This document shows, piece after piece, positions 9,886 through 17,327 of a stretch of 64,000 nucleotides of DNA (position 1 is the first letter of the stretch; every line of letters starts with the position of its first letter). This DNA is from Paraburkholderia sp. Tr-20389 (GTDB lineage: Bacteria > Pseudomonadota > Gammaproteobacteria > Burkholderiales > Burkholderiaceae), in NCBI RefSeq assembly GCF_017104565.1, contig NZ_JAAGPD010000051.1, forward strand, positions 1 to 64,000, given 5' to 3'. Under the pieces are notes generated by a model. It ran no database searches, was not told where the DNA came from, and worked only from the letters and a program-made list of their open reading frames with translations. Made by a program: the position numbers and the translations under genes.

Positions 9886-11031
9886 ATGCCGAATACGTCG
9901 TCCGCGCCCATCGTCGTCATCGCCCCTGATTCGTTCAAAGGTTCGCTCTCGGCCGAGCAGGTCGCGCAATCCATCGCGACGGGCATTCTGCGCGCGCGGT
10001 CCGACGCCACGATCCGCATCTGCGCCATGGCCGACGGCGGAGAAGGCACGCTCGACGCCATGCTGACCCGTGGCGGCGAGCGCCGCATGCTGACCGTGCG
10101 CGGCGCGGCGGGCCCCGCCCGCGAGGCTGCGACGGGCTTGCTCGCGGACGGCAGCGCAATCGTCGAAACGGCGGAAGTCGTCGGCATCACGGATCCGGTC
10201 GGCATGGGCGTTCCCGTCGACAAGCGCAGCACGCGCGGCATGGGCGAGGCGATCCGCTCGCTGCTCGACGCCGGCGTGCGGCGCTTCTTCGTCGCACTCG
10301 GCGGCAGCAGCACGAACGACGGCGGCGCAGGCCTGCTGGTCGGGCTCGGCCTCAAGCTGTTCGACGCGCAGGGACACGAACTCGACGCCACACCCGAGCA
10401 GCTTGCGCAACTGGCACGTGTCGACGCGTCGGGCCTCGATGCGCGTCTGCGTGAAGCGACGTTCGTCGGCATGTCGGATGTCGACAACCCGCTTACCGGC
10501 GATCACGGTGCAACCGCAGTCTTCGGTCCGCAGAAAGGCGTGCAGCCGGAGCAGGTCGCAACCATCGACGCCGCCCTCGCCCGCTTCGCCGATCTCGTCG
10601 AGCCGGCCATGAATCGTGTCGCGCGCAACCAGCCCGGCGCGGGCGCCGCGGGCGGCCTCGGGTTCGCGCTGCATATGCTCGGCGCGGACTTCGAGCCGGG
10701 CGCCGAAGTGGTCGCGCGCGAGGTCGGCCTGGATGCCGCGCTCGAAGGCGCCAACTGGCTCATCACGGGTGAAGGCCGTTCGGACGTACAGACACTGCAT
10801 GGCAAGGCGCCCTTCATCGCATGCCGGCATGCGCGCGCGGCAAGCGTGCCGGCCACGCTGCTCTCGGGTGCCGTCGACTCATCCGCGTTGCCGAAGCTCG
10901 CCGAATATTTCAGCGGATGCTTCTCGCCAGCCCCCGGCCCGATCACGCTCGAAGTGGCGATTCGCGACGCAGCCACGCTGCTTGCGAACGAAGCCGAACA
11001 GATGACGCGACTCAGGTACGGCCCGCGTTGA
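9886..11031 (+). CDS. garK: Glycerate kinase, GarK/GlxK family
   Basis: A 381-residue cytosolic enzyme that phosphorylates D-glycerate, feeding glycerate from glyoxylate, tartrate or sugar-acid breakdown into glycolysis. Family blocks are clear: IAPDSFKGSLSA at the N-terminus (residues 12-23), MADGGEGT near 48, GGSSTNDGGAG near 143, and GAGAAGGLGFAL with ITGEGRSD in the C-terminal half. Length is normal for the family. No glyoxylate carboligase or tartronate semialdehyde reductase gene is adjacent. A MarR-type regulator follows 63 bp downstream on the same strand and may be co-transcribed. Whether the product is 2- or 3-phosphoglycerate cannot be read from the sequence; the family is usually a 2-kinase. 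Confidence 0.9.
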   Translation: MPNTSSAPIVVIAPDSFKGSLSAEQVAQSIATGILRARSDATIRICAMADGGEGTLDAMLTRGGERRMLTVRGAAGPAREAATGLLADGSAIVETAEVVGITDPVGMGVPVDKRSTRGMGEAIRSLLDAGVRRFFVALGGSSTNDGGAGLLVGLGLKLFDAQGHELDATPEQLAQLARVDASGLDARLREATFVGMSDVDNPLTGDHGATAVFGPQKGVQPEQVATIDAALARFADLVEPAMNRVARNQPGAGAAGGLGFALHMLGADFEPGAEVVAREVGLDAALEGANWLITGEGRSDVQTLHGKAPFIACRHARAASVPATLLSGAVDSSALPKLAEYFSGCFSPAPGPITLEVAIRDAATLLANEAEQMTRLRYGPR

Positions 11032-11094
11032 CCGCGCGAGCGGATGCAGCAACAATCACATCGCGGGACTGCATTCACTCACAACAGGAAGACC

Positions 11095-11550
11095 ATGAAG
11101 GCCTCCGACAAAGCCGGACTCGAACAGTTTCTGACGTATCGTCTGCACGTGCTGAATAAACTTTCCGAGCGGGGCATCAGCGAACGGTATATGGCCAAGC
11201 TTGACGTGACGCTGCCTGAGGCGCGCGTGATTGCATCGGTCGGATCGTTCGGGCCGTTCTCGATCATGGATCTCGCGCGCCACGCGAACCTCGACAAAAG
11301 TCAGGCGAGCCGCGCAGCCGAGGCGTTGATCAGACAAGGCCTCGTGCAACGCGAAGCGAGCGCGGAAGACGGCCGCGTGGTGCTCGTATCGTTGACCACG
11401 GAAGGCCGGGCGCTCTATCGCAAAGTGATGCCCATCGCGCGCAAGTGGAATGTCGATCTCTTTGATTGCCTCGACGATCGCGAGAAGGTCGCGCTCAGCG
11501 AAGCACTCGACAAGGTGATCGAAAACGCCATCGCGCGTAACGCAGCGTAG
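11095..11550 (+). CDS. MarR-family transcriptional regulator
   Basis: A 151-residue winged-helix dimeric repressor. The DNA-binding core is visible: helices around LPEARVIASVGSFGPFSIMD, the recognition helix region DKSQASRAAEALIRQGLV (about residues 66-83) and the wing ASAEDGRVVLVSLT. The start at 11095 was preferred over an upstream ATG at 11044 because AGGAAG lies 3-8 nt before it and the extra 17 residues look non-coding. Its ligand is unknown. Being just downstream of the glycerate kinase, it may regulate that gene, but MarR proteins more often act on divergent genes, and none is present here. Confidence 0.85.
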   Translation: MKASDKAGLEQFLTYRLHVLNKLSERGISERYMAKLDVTLPEARVIASVGSFGPFSIMDLARHANLDKSQASRAAEALIRQGLVQREASAEDGRVVLVSLTTEGRALYRKVMPIARKWNVDLFDCLDDREKVALSEALDKVIENAIARNAA

Positions 11551-11947
11551 TTGGGACAGACGAGGTCCGGGTTAGTCCAGTGTCGGCGCTTGCGCGGCGC
11601 CGTTGAATTCCTCGTTGCCTAATTTCTTAAACACTCATTCACAAGCCGCCCGCGCACAGCACCCATCCGCTCAGTCTCGATACGACGGATCGATCCTGTC
11701 CATCTGACGCAGCAATGCGTTCAACACATCAAAATAGAAATTGTTGTTGACGAGGTCGGCCTGCGAGCAGGAAAAAATCTGGTTGCTCGCGCAACCAGAT
11801 GCCAAATGTTGGAAAGCGGTCGACGAGCGAGCGAAAAGCCAAAGACATACAGCGCATTGCACTTTTCGAACGACCGATCTCAAGGAAATCGTAATGCTGC
11901 CTTGCTACGATCGCCGCTCGCTTTCTCTCTGACTTCGAGGATTCAAA
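11551..11947. other. 397-bp intergenic region with a coding-like minus-strand remnant
   Basis: It holds the leader of the small His-rich gene and a clear minus-strand terminator at 11771-11800. On the minus strand, from about 11752 down to the stop at 11671, the frame reads NNNFYFDVLNALLRQMDR and beyond. This looks like the tail of a real protein but has no credible start, so I treat it as a possible gene remnant only. Confidence 0.35.
11771..11800 (-). terminator. Orphan rho-independent terminator on the minus strand
   Basis: ATCTGGTTGC (11777-11786) pairs perfectly with GCAACCAGAT (11791-11800) around a TCGC loop. On the minus strand the stem is followed directly by TTTTTT. No annotated minus-strand gene ends just upstream of it; the nearest is the LamG remnant that stops at 12315. 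It therefore may end an unannotated small RNA, possibly antisense to the leader of the gene at 11948. Confidence 0.65.
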
Positions 11948-12085
11948 ATGAAGAAGGTTGTTCTGGCACTGGTCGCTGCGGCCGCTGGCTTCATGAGCAT
12001 GTCGTCGGCATTCGCAAACGGCAATCATCATCACGAGTGCCACAAGGTGCGCGTGCATCACCACTGGGAAAAGCGCTGCCACTAA
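11948..12085 (+). CDS. Very small secreted histidine-rich peptide
   Basis: The 45-residue product begins with a textbook signal peptide (MKKVVLALVAAAAGFMSM, cleavage expected after AFA near residue 23). The mature part would be about 22 residues, of which 8 are histidine and 2 are cysteine (NGNHHHECHK, then VRVHHHWEKRCH). The ribosome-binding site GAGGA lies 6-10 nt before the ATG, and a strong terminator follows at 12118, so this is a complete monocistronic unit. His and Cys density suggests binding of copper, zinc or nickel in the periplasm, but that is inference. I recall similar short His-rich peptides in Burkholderia proteomes without known function. Confidence 0.75.
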   Translation: MKKVVLALVAAAAGFMSMSSAFANGNHHHECHKVRVHHHWEKRCH

Positions 12086-12117
12086 GCAGGCTTTTGCAGC
12101 GTCGGTGCGATGCATCG

Positions 12118-12142
12118 AACCCCGCCTTCGCGCGGGGTTTTT
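12118..12142 (+). terminator. Rho-independent terminator of the His-rich peptide gene
   Basis: ACCCCGC (12119-12125) pairs with GCGGGGT across a short loop CTTCGC and is followed by seven T residues on the plus strand. It lies about 33 bp after the stop at 12085. Confidence 0.8.
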
Positions 12143-12314
12143 TGTGGGTATCGATTCTGGATTTGGAGTGAGCACCTCCACTGTCAGGCGGAGGTACGGC
12201 AGACTGCGAATAAAGAGGGGGCACGCGAACACGCAAGTCTCACGAAACAGACATCGCCGCCTCACGATCAGCCACCAGCCGGGCAGCCAGCGGTATTGGT
12301 CAGTCGAACAAGAC

Positions 12315-12866
12315 TTACGCGCCGGCACCCTCGCCAGGCGTCGCTGTCCCGCCGACGCCCGGAACAGAAGTCTGCATCAGATTCGCGATCTCCGACGCGC
12401 TGAGCGCGCGGTTGTAGACATGAACCTCATCCAGTGCTCCCGTATAGGTGCCGGCGACTGTACGGCCAATTGAATCGATATTGAGCGCGCCATTGAACGT
12501 ACCTTCCGCGGTTTTGACGCCGTTCACGTAAATCGACATTGCACCGCTTGAGCGCGTCAATGCAACGTGTGTCCACAGCCCCTTCCGCACAGCCGCAGAC
12601 GAAATCAGCACGTCGCGCGAGTCGCCCCAAAAGCGGGGATAGCCAGCATAAAAGTTGAAGTCGTACCCTTCTGCAGTATGGAAAACACCGTCCTGATTGG
12701 TCGGAGGGTTCAAGGTGTTGACCCAGGCATCGACCGAGAAATCGCCACTCAATGTGATCGGAGCAATCGACAGGTAGCCGCCGCCGGACAACGACAGGGC
12801 ATTGTGCGAGATGCCGGTCAAGGTCTTCGCCAAATTGTTTCGAAAACCAGGAAGGATCGAGTCCGA
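12315..12866 (-). pseudogene. LamG/concanavalin-like domain fragment, probably 5'-truncated
   Basis: The frame runs from a stop at 12867 to the stop at 12315. It encodes a nearly complete LamG-type jelly-roll domain: LSLSGGGYLSIAPITLSGDF, then FSVDAWVNT, RKGLWTHVALTRSSGAMSIY, VNGVKTAEG and ALDEVHVYNRALSASEIANL. Such domains belong to secreted or surface sugar-binding proteins. There is no ATG at the head of the frame (only TTG at 12833), no ribosome-binding site and no signal peptide. I therefore read it as the 3' end of a larger gene whose front was lost. The tail PGVGGTATPGEGAGA is a Gly/Pro-rich end. A functional small intracellular protein cannot be excluded. Confidence 0.55.
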
Positions 12867-13556
12867 TTAATTTTGTAGCATACCTATCTTTTTTAAAAAT
12901 TCGCATCGGATCGCAGGACTCAGCACGCGAATGTCTCTGCACGTCTCCATGGCCGCTGGAGCGTCCAGCTCACCCGATACACGGCTGAAGCCCGCTGAAA
13001 TTTCTGGACATTTACTTAGCAAAACGAATCATATAACGGCGTCGTCGGGAGCGTGGTGATGGTCGCGCATGCTTTCCGTTCATCGTGTGGGTCACGGCGT
13101 CATCTGGAAGCGACAAATCACCGACGAACCAACATCTTTGACGTGACGAAAGATGAACTGTCGGACACACGGACGAAATCAGGCGCCCGGTTCCTGCTGA
13201 ATCGTGCGTTCCGGCTATCCGTTTCCTGATTCCCGGCGAATCTCGTCAAGCACACCCCTTGCCTACAGAATGCGGCAGAGTGCGGTCACACCCACGCATC
13301 GACGATGCACTCAGCAGGGAAATAGCCGACGTAGACCAGGACCCAGACGGTCTTTCGGCCGGGACGATGGCCGCGCGTGCGGTTTATGATTGGATGCGTT
13401 GAGCGGACACGAGGCGGGCGATCGCGCGGTCAGCGCGATCGAGAAGTCTGCATCGGATGCGGGCGAATTTGCTGGCACATCACCGCACGCCCGGTAAAAG
13501 CTGGCTGAATTTTTAACGTTCGCGAGCGCGCCTTGCGTTAAAAATCAAATACTTGA
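12867..13556. other. 690-bp gene-poor region next to tRNA-Leu
   Basis: No intact gene is visible. On the plus strand one frame stays open from about 13157 to a stop at 13400-13402 and ends DDALSREIADVDQDPDGLSA then GTMAARAVYDWMR, which looks like a coding remnant with codon use less GC-rich at third positions than the neighbours. There is a perfect 9-bp inverted repeat, CGATCGCGC (13419-13427) with GCGCGATCG (13433-13441). A 10-bp inverted repeat, ATTTTTAACG (13509-13518) with CGTTAAAAAT (13536-13545), lies just past tRNA-Leu and may end its transcript. The region resembles a decayed insertion. Confidence 0.4.
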
Positions 13557-13643
13557 TGGTGCGAGGAAGGGGACTCGAACCCCTACACCCTTGCGGGCGT
13601 CAGGACCTAAACCTGGTGCGTCTACCAATTTCGCCATCCTCGC
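13557..13643 (-). tRNA. tRNA-Leu (anticodon TAG)
   Basis: An 87-nt class II tRNA with a long variable arm. Acceptor GCGAGGA pairs with TCCTCGC, CCA is encoded, the anticodon loop is TTTAGGT between CAGG and CCTG, and the T-loop GTTCGAGTC is intact. Its 3' end borders the gene-poor region at 12867-13556, as expected where islands integrate into tRNA ends. Confidence 0.95.
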
Positions 13644-13929
13644 AGCCGGGCGCATGCGGAAAAAAGCATGCAGCACCGATGTCTTGCCGGCCACCGCATT
13701 CTTCAGCGCGATGTCATTCACATGGATAACTCTGACCCGGCAGGATCAGACTCGTCGTGGCCGCGAACGCTTGCGCAACAAAGCACGTCCGAAAGCGTAA
13801 GCGCGAGATTCTAACCGATTGCCCTGCACTTGTCTGCATATGTCGAATTCCGTCGATGCTACAATTTTCGGTCTTTCGTGCAGCCCCGCGCACAGCCGTG
13901 CGCGACCGCCTTCCTCACAAGCCAATCCC

Positions 13930-14763
13930 GTGAACTTCGACGAATATTGCCAGCAGAAAGCGGCGCCTCCCGGTTCGAGCACCTACTACGCGTTGCGCCA
14001 GGCGCCCGTCGCACGGCAGCCGCTGCTCACCGCGCTGTTCGCGCTGCGTCGCGAGTTCGAGGAGACGGTGAAGGAAACGACGGATCCGACCATCGGCCGC
14101 ACCAAGCTCGCCTGGTGGCAAAAGGAAGCGGCGGCGCTCGCGGCCGGCGAGCCGACGCATCCTGTGTCGCAGGCGCTCGCCGCGCATCTGCCCGACGTGC
14201 AGGCCGAGTATCCGGCGCTGCAGAGCATGATCGCGGGCTTCGAGATGGATCTCGATCAGGCGCGCTATCTCGACTATCCGAATTTGCGTCGCTATGTGGC
14301 GGGCGTCGGCGGCACCTTCGCGTCCGTGGTCGCGCGCGCGACGGCACGCGATCCGTCGCAGGCAGCCTTGTGGGCTGCGCCGCTTGGCGAGGCGTTGATG
14401 CTCGCGCAAATCGTGGTGGAACTCGGCAACGACGCGCGGCACGGACGTATCTACATCCCCATCGACGAGATGCAGCGCTTCAACGTGACGGCCGCGGACA
14501 TCATCAACCGCAAGTACACGGACGCGTTCACGGAGATGATGCGCTTCCAGACCGCGCGTGCCCGCGACGCGATTCGCAAGGCGCTCGATGCGCTACCCGT
14601 CGGCGAGCGCCACTCGCAGAGCACGCTGCGCGCGTTGGCGGCGCTGGCGCTGGCGTTGCTCGATGAGATCGAGCGCGACGGCTACCACGTGCTTCATCAG
14701 CGCATCGCGCTCACGCCGATCCGCAAGCTGTGGGTCGCGTGGCGAGCGGCGCGCAGGCACTGA
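13930..14763 (+). CDS. Squalene/phytoene synthase-family protein (HpnD-like) with altered aspartate motifs
   Basis: The 277-residue protein has the all-alpha isoprenoid synthase fold. Recognisable HpnD-like blocks are EYCQQKAAPPGSSTYYALR, RTKLAWW and NDARHGRIYIP. Active members use two Asp-rich motifs to bind Mg-diphosphate. Here the first reads EFEETVKE (residues 43-50) where HpnD has about EVDDTVDE, and the second reads ELGND (164-168) where DVGED is usual, so several metal-binding Asp are Glu, Lys or Asn. It may be a non-catalytic relative or have a changed reaction. No hpn or shc hopanoid genes are adjacent. A GTG start at 13930 gives the normal family length; an in-frame ATG at 13840 would add 30 residues without homology. 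It is convergent with the DUF1501 gene, 3 bp between stops. Confidence 0.75.
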   Translation: MNFDEYCQQKAAPPGSSTYYALRQAPVARQPLLTALFALRREFEETVKETTDPTIGRTKLAWWQKEAAALAAGEPTHPVSQALAAHLPDVQAEYPALQSMIAGFEMDLDQARYLDYPNLRRYVAGVGGTFASVVARATARDPSQAALWAAPLGEALMLAQIVVELGNDARHGRIYIPIDEMQRFNVTAADIINRKYTDAFTEMMRFQTARARDAIRKALDALPVGERHSQSTLRALAALALALLDEIERDGYHVLHQRIALTPIRKLWVAWRAARRH

Positions 14764-14766
14764 CTA

Positions 14767-15921
14767 TCACGCGCGCAGCAGCGGCAACGGCTTCACGTCG
14801 TCGAGCAGCACGGCGTTCGCGTCCAGCTTCCAGAATGAAGCGAGTGCGGTTGCATAGAGCCGCCTGAAGTCGATCTCGACGGGCAGTCTTCCATCGGCAT
14901 CGAGTCTGGTCAGATCGGGCGGCTGGCCATACACGCCGCCCTGCACCCCGCCGCCCATCACGAAGTGCGCCGCAGCGCCGCCATGCCCGGTGCCGCGATC
15001 GACGTTCTCATGCGCGGAACGGCCGAATTCCGAATACGTCATCACGAGCGTGTCGCGCCAGCGGCCGCGCCGCGCGAGTTCTGCACGAAGCGTCGCACAG
15101 CCGTCGGCGAGTTGCGTAAGCAGCGCGGCATGACGTGCGAGCTGATTGCGATGTGCGTCGAAGCCATCGAGCGTCACGCGAATCGCAGCGCTCGTGTGCG
15201 GCTGCATCGTATCGACCGCGCGCAGCGCAGCGTCGATCGAATCGCGAAACGTGCGTACGTCGGGGTGAGACGCTTGCACAGCAGCGAATGTCGTGCTCGA
15301 CCCTGGATCGTCTTCGTCCCGGGAGACGTGAGGATCGGGATCGTCGACACGCACCCACGAACATTCCGCCCCGGAGCGATGCGCGATTTGCGCAAACGGC
15401 CCGGGCTCGTCGCAGCCGAACGACGCGGTTATGAAGCGTCTGCCTGCAGCACTGCACTGCCCGGCCGCACGCGTCAGCCAGCCATCGCGCCGATAAACAT
15501 CGGCACGCGATGCGGTGTCCCAGATCTCTCTCGAGCGGAAATGCGATGCATCGTCCTGCTCGCAACCGATGCCCTGCACGACGGCCAGTTGCCCATCGCG
15601 CCACGAGGAAAGCAGCGGACGCAGCGCCGGATGCAGCGCCGTTCGACCGTCGAGCACGAGCCCGTGGTCGCGCGGTATCGCGATGTGCCTGCGCAGCGCA
15701 TAGTAAGTGGAGTCGGTGAACGGAATGACGGTGTTCAATCCGTCGTTGCCGCCCTTCAGTTCGATCAGGATCAGCAGCTTGCCGGACCCGTCGCGAGCGG
15801 TTGCGGCCGCATCGAGTTGCGACGATATGCCGCCGGCTGGCTGTGGCGTTGCGAACACGCGCGACATCGATAACGAAGCGCCTGCGGCCGCTGCCATCGA
15901 AATGAAGTCGCGTCGTTTCAC
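14767..15921 (-). CDS. DUF1501 family protein with twin-arginine signal
   Basis: The 384-residue exported protein starts with a Tat signal: KRRDFISMAAAAGASLSM, where RRDF is the twin-arginine motif. The body matches the DUF1501 family, which is related to alkaline phosphatase/sulfatase folds: ILIELKGGNDGLNTVIP, the block DDASHFRSREIWD, and MTYSEFGRSAHEN followed by GTGHGGAAAHFVMGG. Biochemical function of the family is not established. The start is GTG with GAGAGG 5-6 nt upstream. DUF1501 genes are normally paired with a DUF1800 gene; none is present here. A small secreted-protein gene lies 63 bp upstream on the same strand. Confidence 0.85.
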   Translation of the reverse strand: MKRRDFISMAAAAGASLSMSRVFATPQPAGGISSQLDAAATARDGSGKLLILIELKGGNDGLNTVIPFTDSTYYALRRHIAIPRDHGLVLDGRTALHPALRPLLSSWRDGQLAVVQGIGCEQDDASHFRSREIWDTASRADVYRRDGWLTRAAGQCSAAGRRFITASFGCDEPGPFAQIAHRSGAECSWVRVDDPDPHVSRDEDDPGSSTTFAAVQASHPDVRTFRDSIDAALRAVDTMQPHTSAAIRVTLDGFDAHRNQLARHAALLTQLADGCATLRAELARRGRWRDTLVMTYSEFGRSAHENVDRGTGHGGAAAHFVMGGGVQGGVYGQPPDLTRLDADGRLPVEIDFRRLYATALASFWKLDANAVLLDDVKPLPLLRA

Positions 15922-15984
15922 CTACGCCTCTCGGGATAGATCACAGCCATTGCCGCCCACGGCCTGCGCGCGGCCACCACGGCG

Positions 15985-16320
15985 TCAGCGCTTGTACAGT
16001 TCGCGAACGGCGTCTTCGATATGCTGGCGCAACAGACGCCGTTCTTCAGGCGTCATATGTCCGTCGCGCCGGCGCTGATCCAGATCGGGCGGCACGGCAG
16101 TCGTGCGCATGATCGTGTCGGATGCGGGGCGATCGGTGTTGGGATTATGCGGCTGGCGACCCTGGCGCATGTGCGGACGCTGGGGCGGGCGCGTGTCGGT
16201 ATTGCGTTCCGTCGAGGAATCGGCATAGGCGGAGACCGGGCTCAACGCGCTAGCGAACACGATCGCAACAGCTACTGCGATCACGCTCAGGCGCATGTTC
16301 GGCCAGACCCCTCCCTTCAT
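15985..16320 (-). CDS. Small secreted protein of unknown function
   Basis: A 111-residue predicted periplasmic protein. A signal peptide (MRLSVIAVAVAIVFASA to about SAYA) is followed by a basic, Pro/Arg/His-rich disordered middle (RPPQRPHMRQGRQPHNPN). It ends in a short helical block MTPEERRLLRQHIEDAVREL that probably is the conserved part. I chose 16320 because AAGGGA sits 5 nt upstream; a second ATG at 16296 with AAGGGAGGGG before it would give a more standard signal peptide. It precedes the DUF1501 gene and may share its transcript. I do not recognise the family. Confidence 0.65.
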   Translation of the reverse strand: MKGGVWPNMRLSVIAVAVAIVFASALSPVSAYADSSTERNTDTRPPQRPHMRQGRQPHNPNTDRPASDTIMRTTAVPPDLDQRRRDGHMTPEERRLLRQHIEDAVRELYKR

Positions 16321-16486
16321 CTTGTTCCCTTCGTGGCGCGGCAACCGGCAACCTCAGATACGTGTATTGACTCCGGCTTGAAACCGGGTGCGAGAGCTTT
16401 ATTCGAGTGAAGTATCTACCGAACTGGCGCAAACAGTAAAGGAGTGTAAGCGCCAAGGCTTTACGCCGTGCCACAGGCCGGGTAAA

Positions 16487-16505
16487 TTTTGTAACTGACT
16501 GTTAC
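16487..16505 (+). promoter_or_regulatory. Possible OmpR-type operator upstream of ompR
   Basis: TTTTGTAAC runs into a perfect inverted repeat GTAAC (16491-16495), 5-nt spacer, GTTAC (16501-16505), 45 bp upstream of the ompR start. E. coli OmpR sites contain GTAAC/GTTAC half-sites, so autoregulation is plausible. This is pattern similarity only. Confidence 0.35.
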
Positions 16506-16549
16506 GTGATAAATGGTGCAAACGCGCACCTCTTTCTAATCGCGCTAAG

Positions 16550-17284
16550 ATGCCGACCATGGAAACCAAAAACCCTTCGAAAATCCTCGTCGTCGATGAC
16601 GACCCGCGTTTGCGTGACCTGCTGCGCCGTTACCTCGGCGAGCAGGGTTTTAACGTTTATGTCGCCGAGAACGCACCCTCGATGAACAAGCTGTGGGTGC
16701 GCGAACGTTTCGATCTGCTGGTGCTCGACCTGATGCTGCCCGGGGAAGACGGTCTTTCTATCTGCCGGCGTCTGCGCGGCAGCAACGACCGCACGCCGAT
16801 CATCATGCTGACGGCCAAGGGTGAGGACGTGGATCGTATCGTCGGCCTCGAAATGGGCGCCGACGACTATCTGCCGAAGCCATTCAATCCGCGCGAACTG
16901 GTCGCGCGCATTCACGCGGTGCTGCGCCGCCAGTCGCCGTCCGAACTGCCGGGCGCGCCGTCGGAAACGTCGGAAGTCTTCGAGTTCGGCGAGTTCGCGC
17001 TGAACCTCGCCACTCGCACGCTCACCAAGGCCGGCCAGGAAATCCCGCTGACGACGGGCGAGTTTTCCGTGCTGAAGGTGTTCGCGCGTCATCCGCGCCA
17101 GCCGCTGTCGCGTGAAAAGCTGATGGAACTCGCGCGCGGCCGTGAATATGAAGTATTCGACCGCAGTCTCGACGTGCAGATCTCCCGTCTGCGCAAACTG
17201 ATTGAACCGGATCCGGGCAGCCCGCGCTTCATCCAGACGGTCTGGGGTCTCGGCTATGTGTTCATTCCCGACGGCGCTGCCTGA
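16550..17284 (+). CDS. ompR: OmpR-family response regulator (osmolarity response regulator)
   Basis: A 244-residue cytosolic transcription factor. The receiver domain (about 10-125) has the acidic pocket VVDDDPR, phospho-acceptor D60 in VLDLMLPGEDG, T/S in MLTAKG and the conserved lysine in YLPKPF. The C-terminal winged-helix DNA-binding domain (about 145-240) shows LTTGEFSVLKVF, the recognition segment DRSLDVQISRLRKLIE and the wing IQTVWGLGYVFIPDG. It is very like E. coli OmpR. An ATG three codons downstream (16559) is equally possible. envZ follows after 43 bp, so the two form an operon. It controls porin and osmotic-stress genes in relatives; the actual regulon here is unknown. Confidence 0.92.
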   Translation: MPTMETKNPSKILVVDDDPRLRDLLRRYLGEQGFNVYVAENAPSMNKLWVRERFDLLVLDLMLPGEDGLSICRRLRGSNDRTPIIMLTAKGEDVDRIVGLEMGADDYLPKPFNPRELVARIHAVLRRQSPSELPGAPSETSEVFEFGEFALNLATRTLTKAGQEIPLTTGEFSVLKVFARHPRQPLSREKLMELARGREYEVFDRSLDVQISRLRKLIEPDPGSPRFIQTVWGLGYVFIPDGAA

Positions 17285-17327
17285 GTTTGCCGTTCCAGTT
17301 GTCTCTCTTTTTTGACACGAAGGCCGC

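Noticed and set aside
12110-13000. Plus-strand frames over the LamG remnant and its flanks
   Set aside because: They show no domain signal, while the minus-strand frame gives a clear LamG domain.
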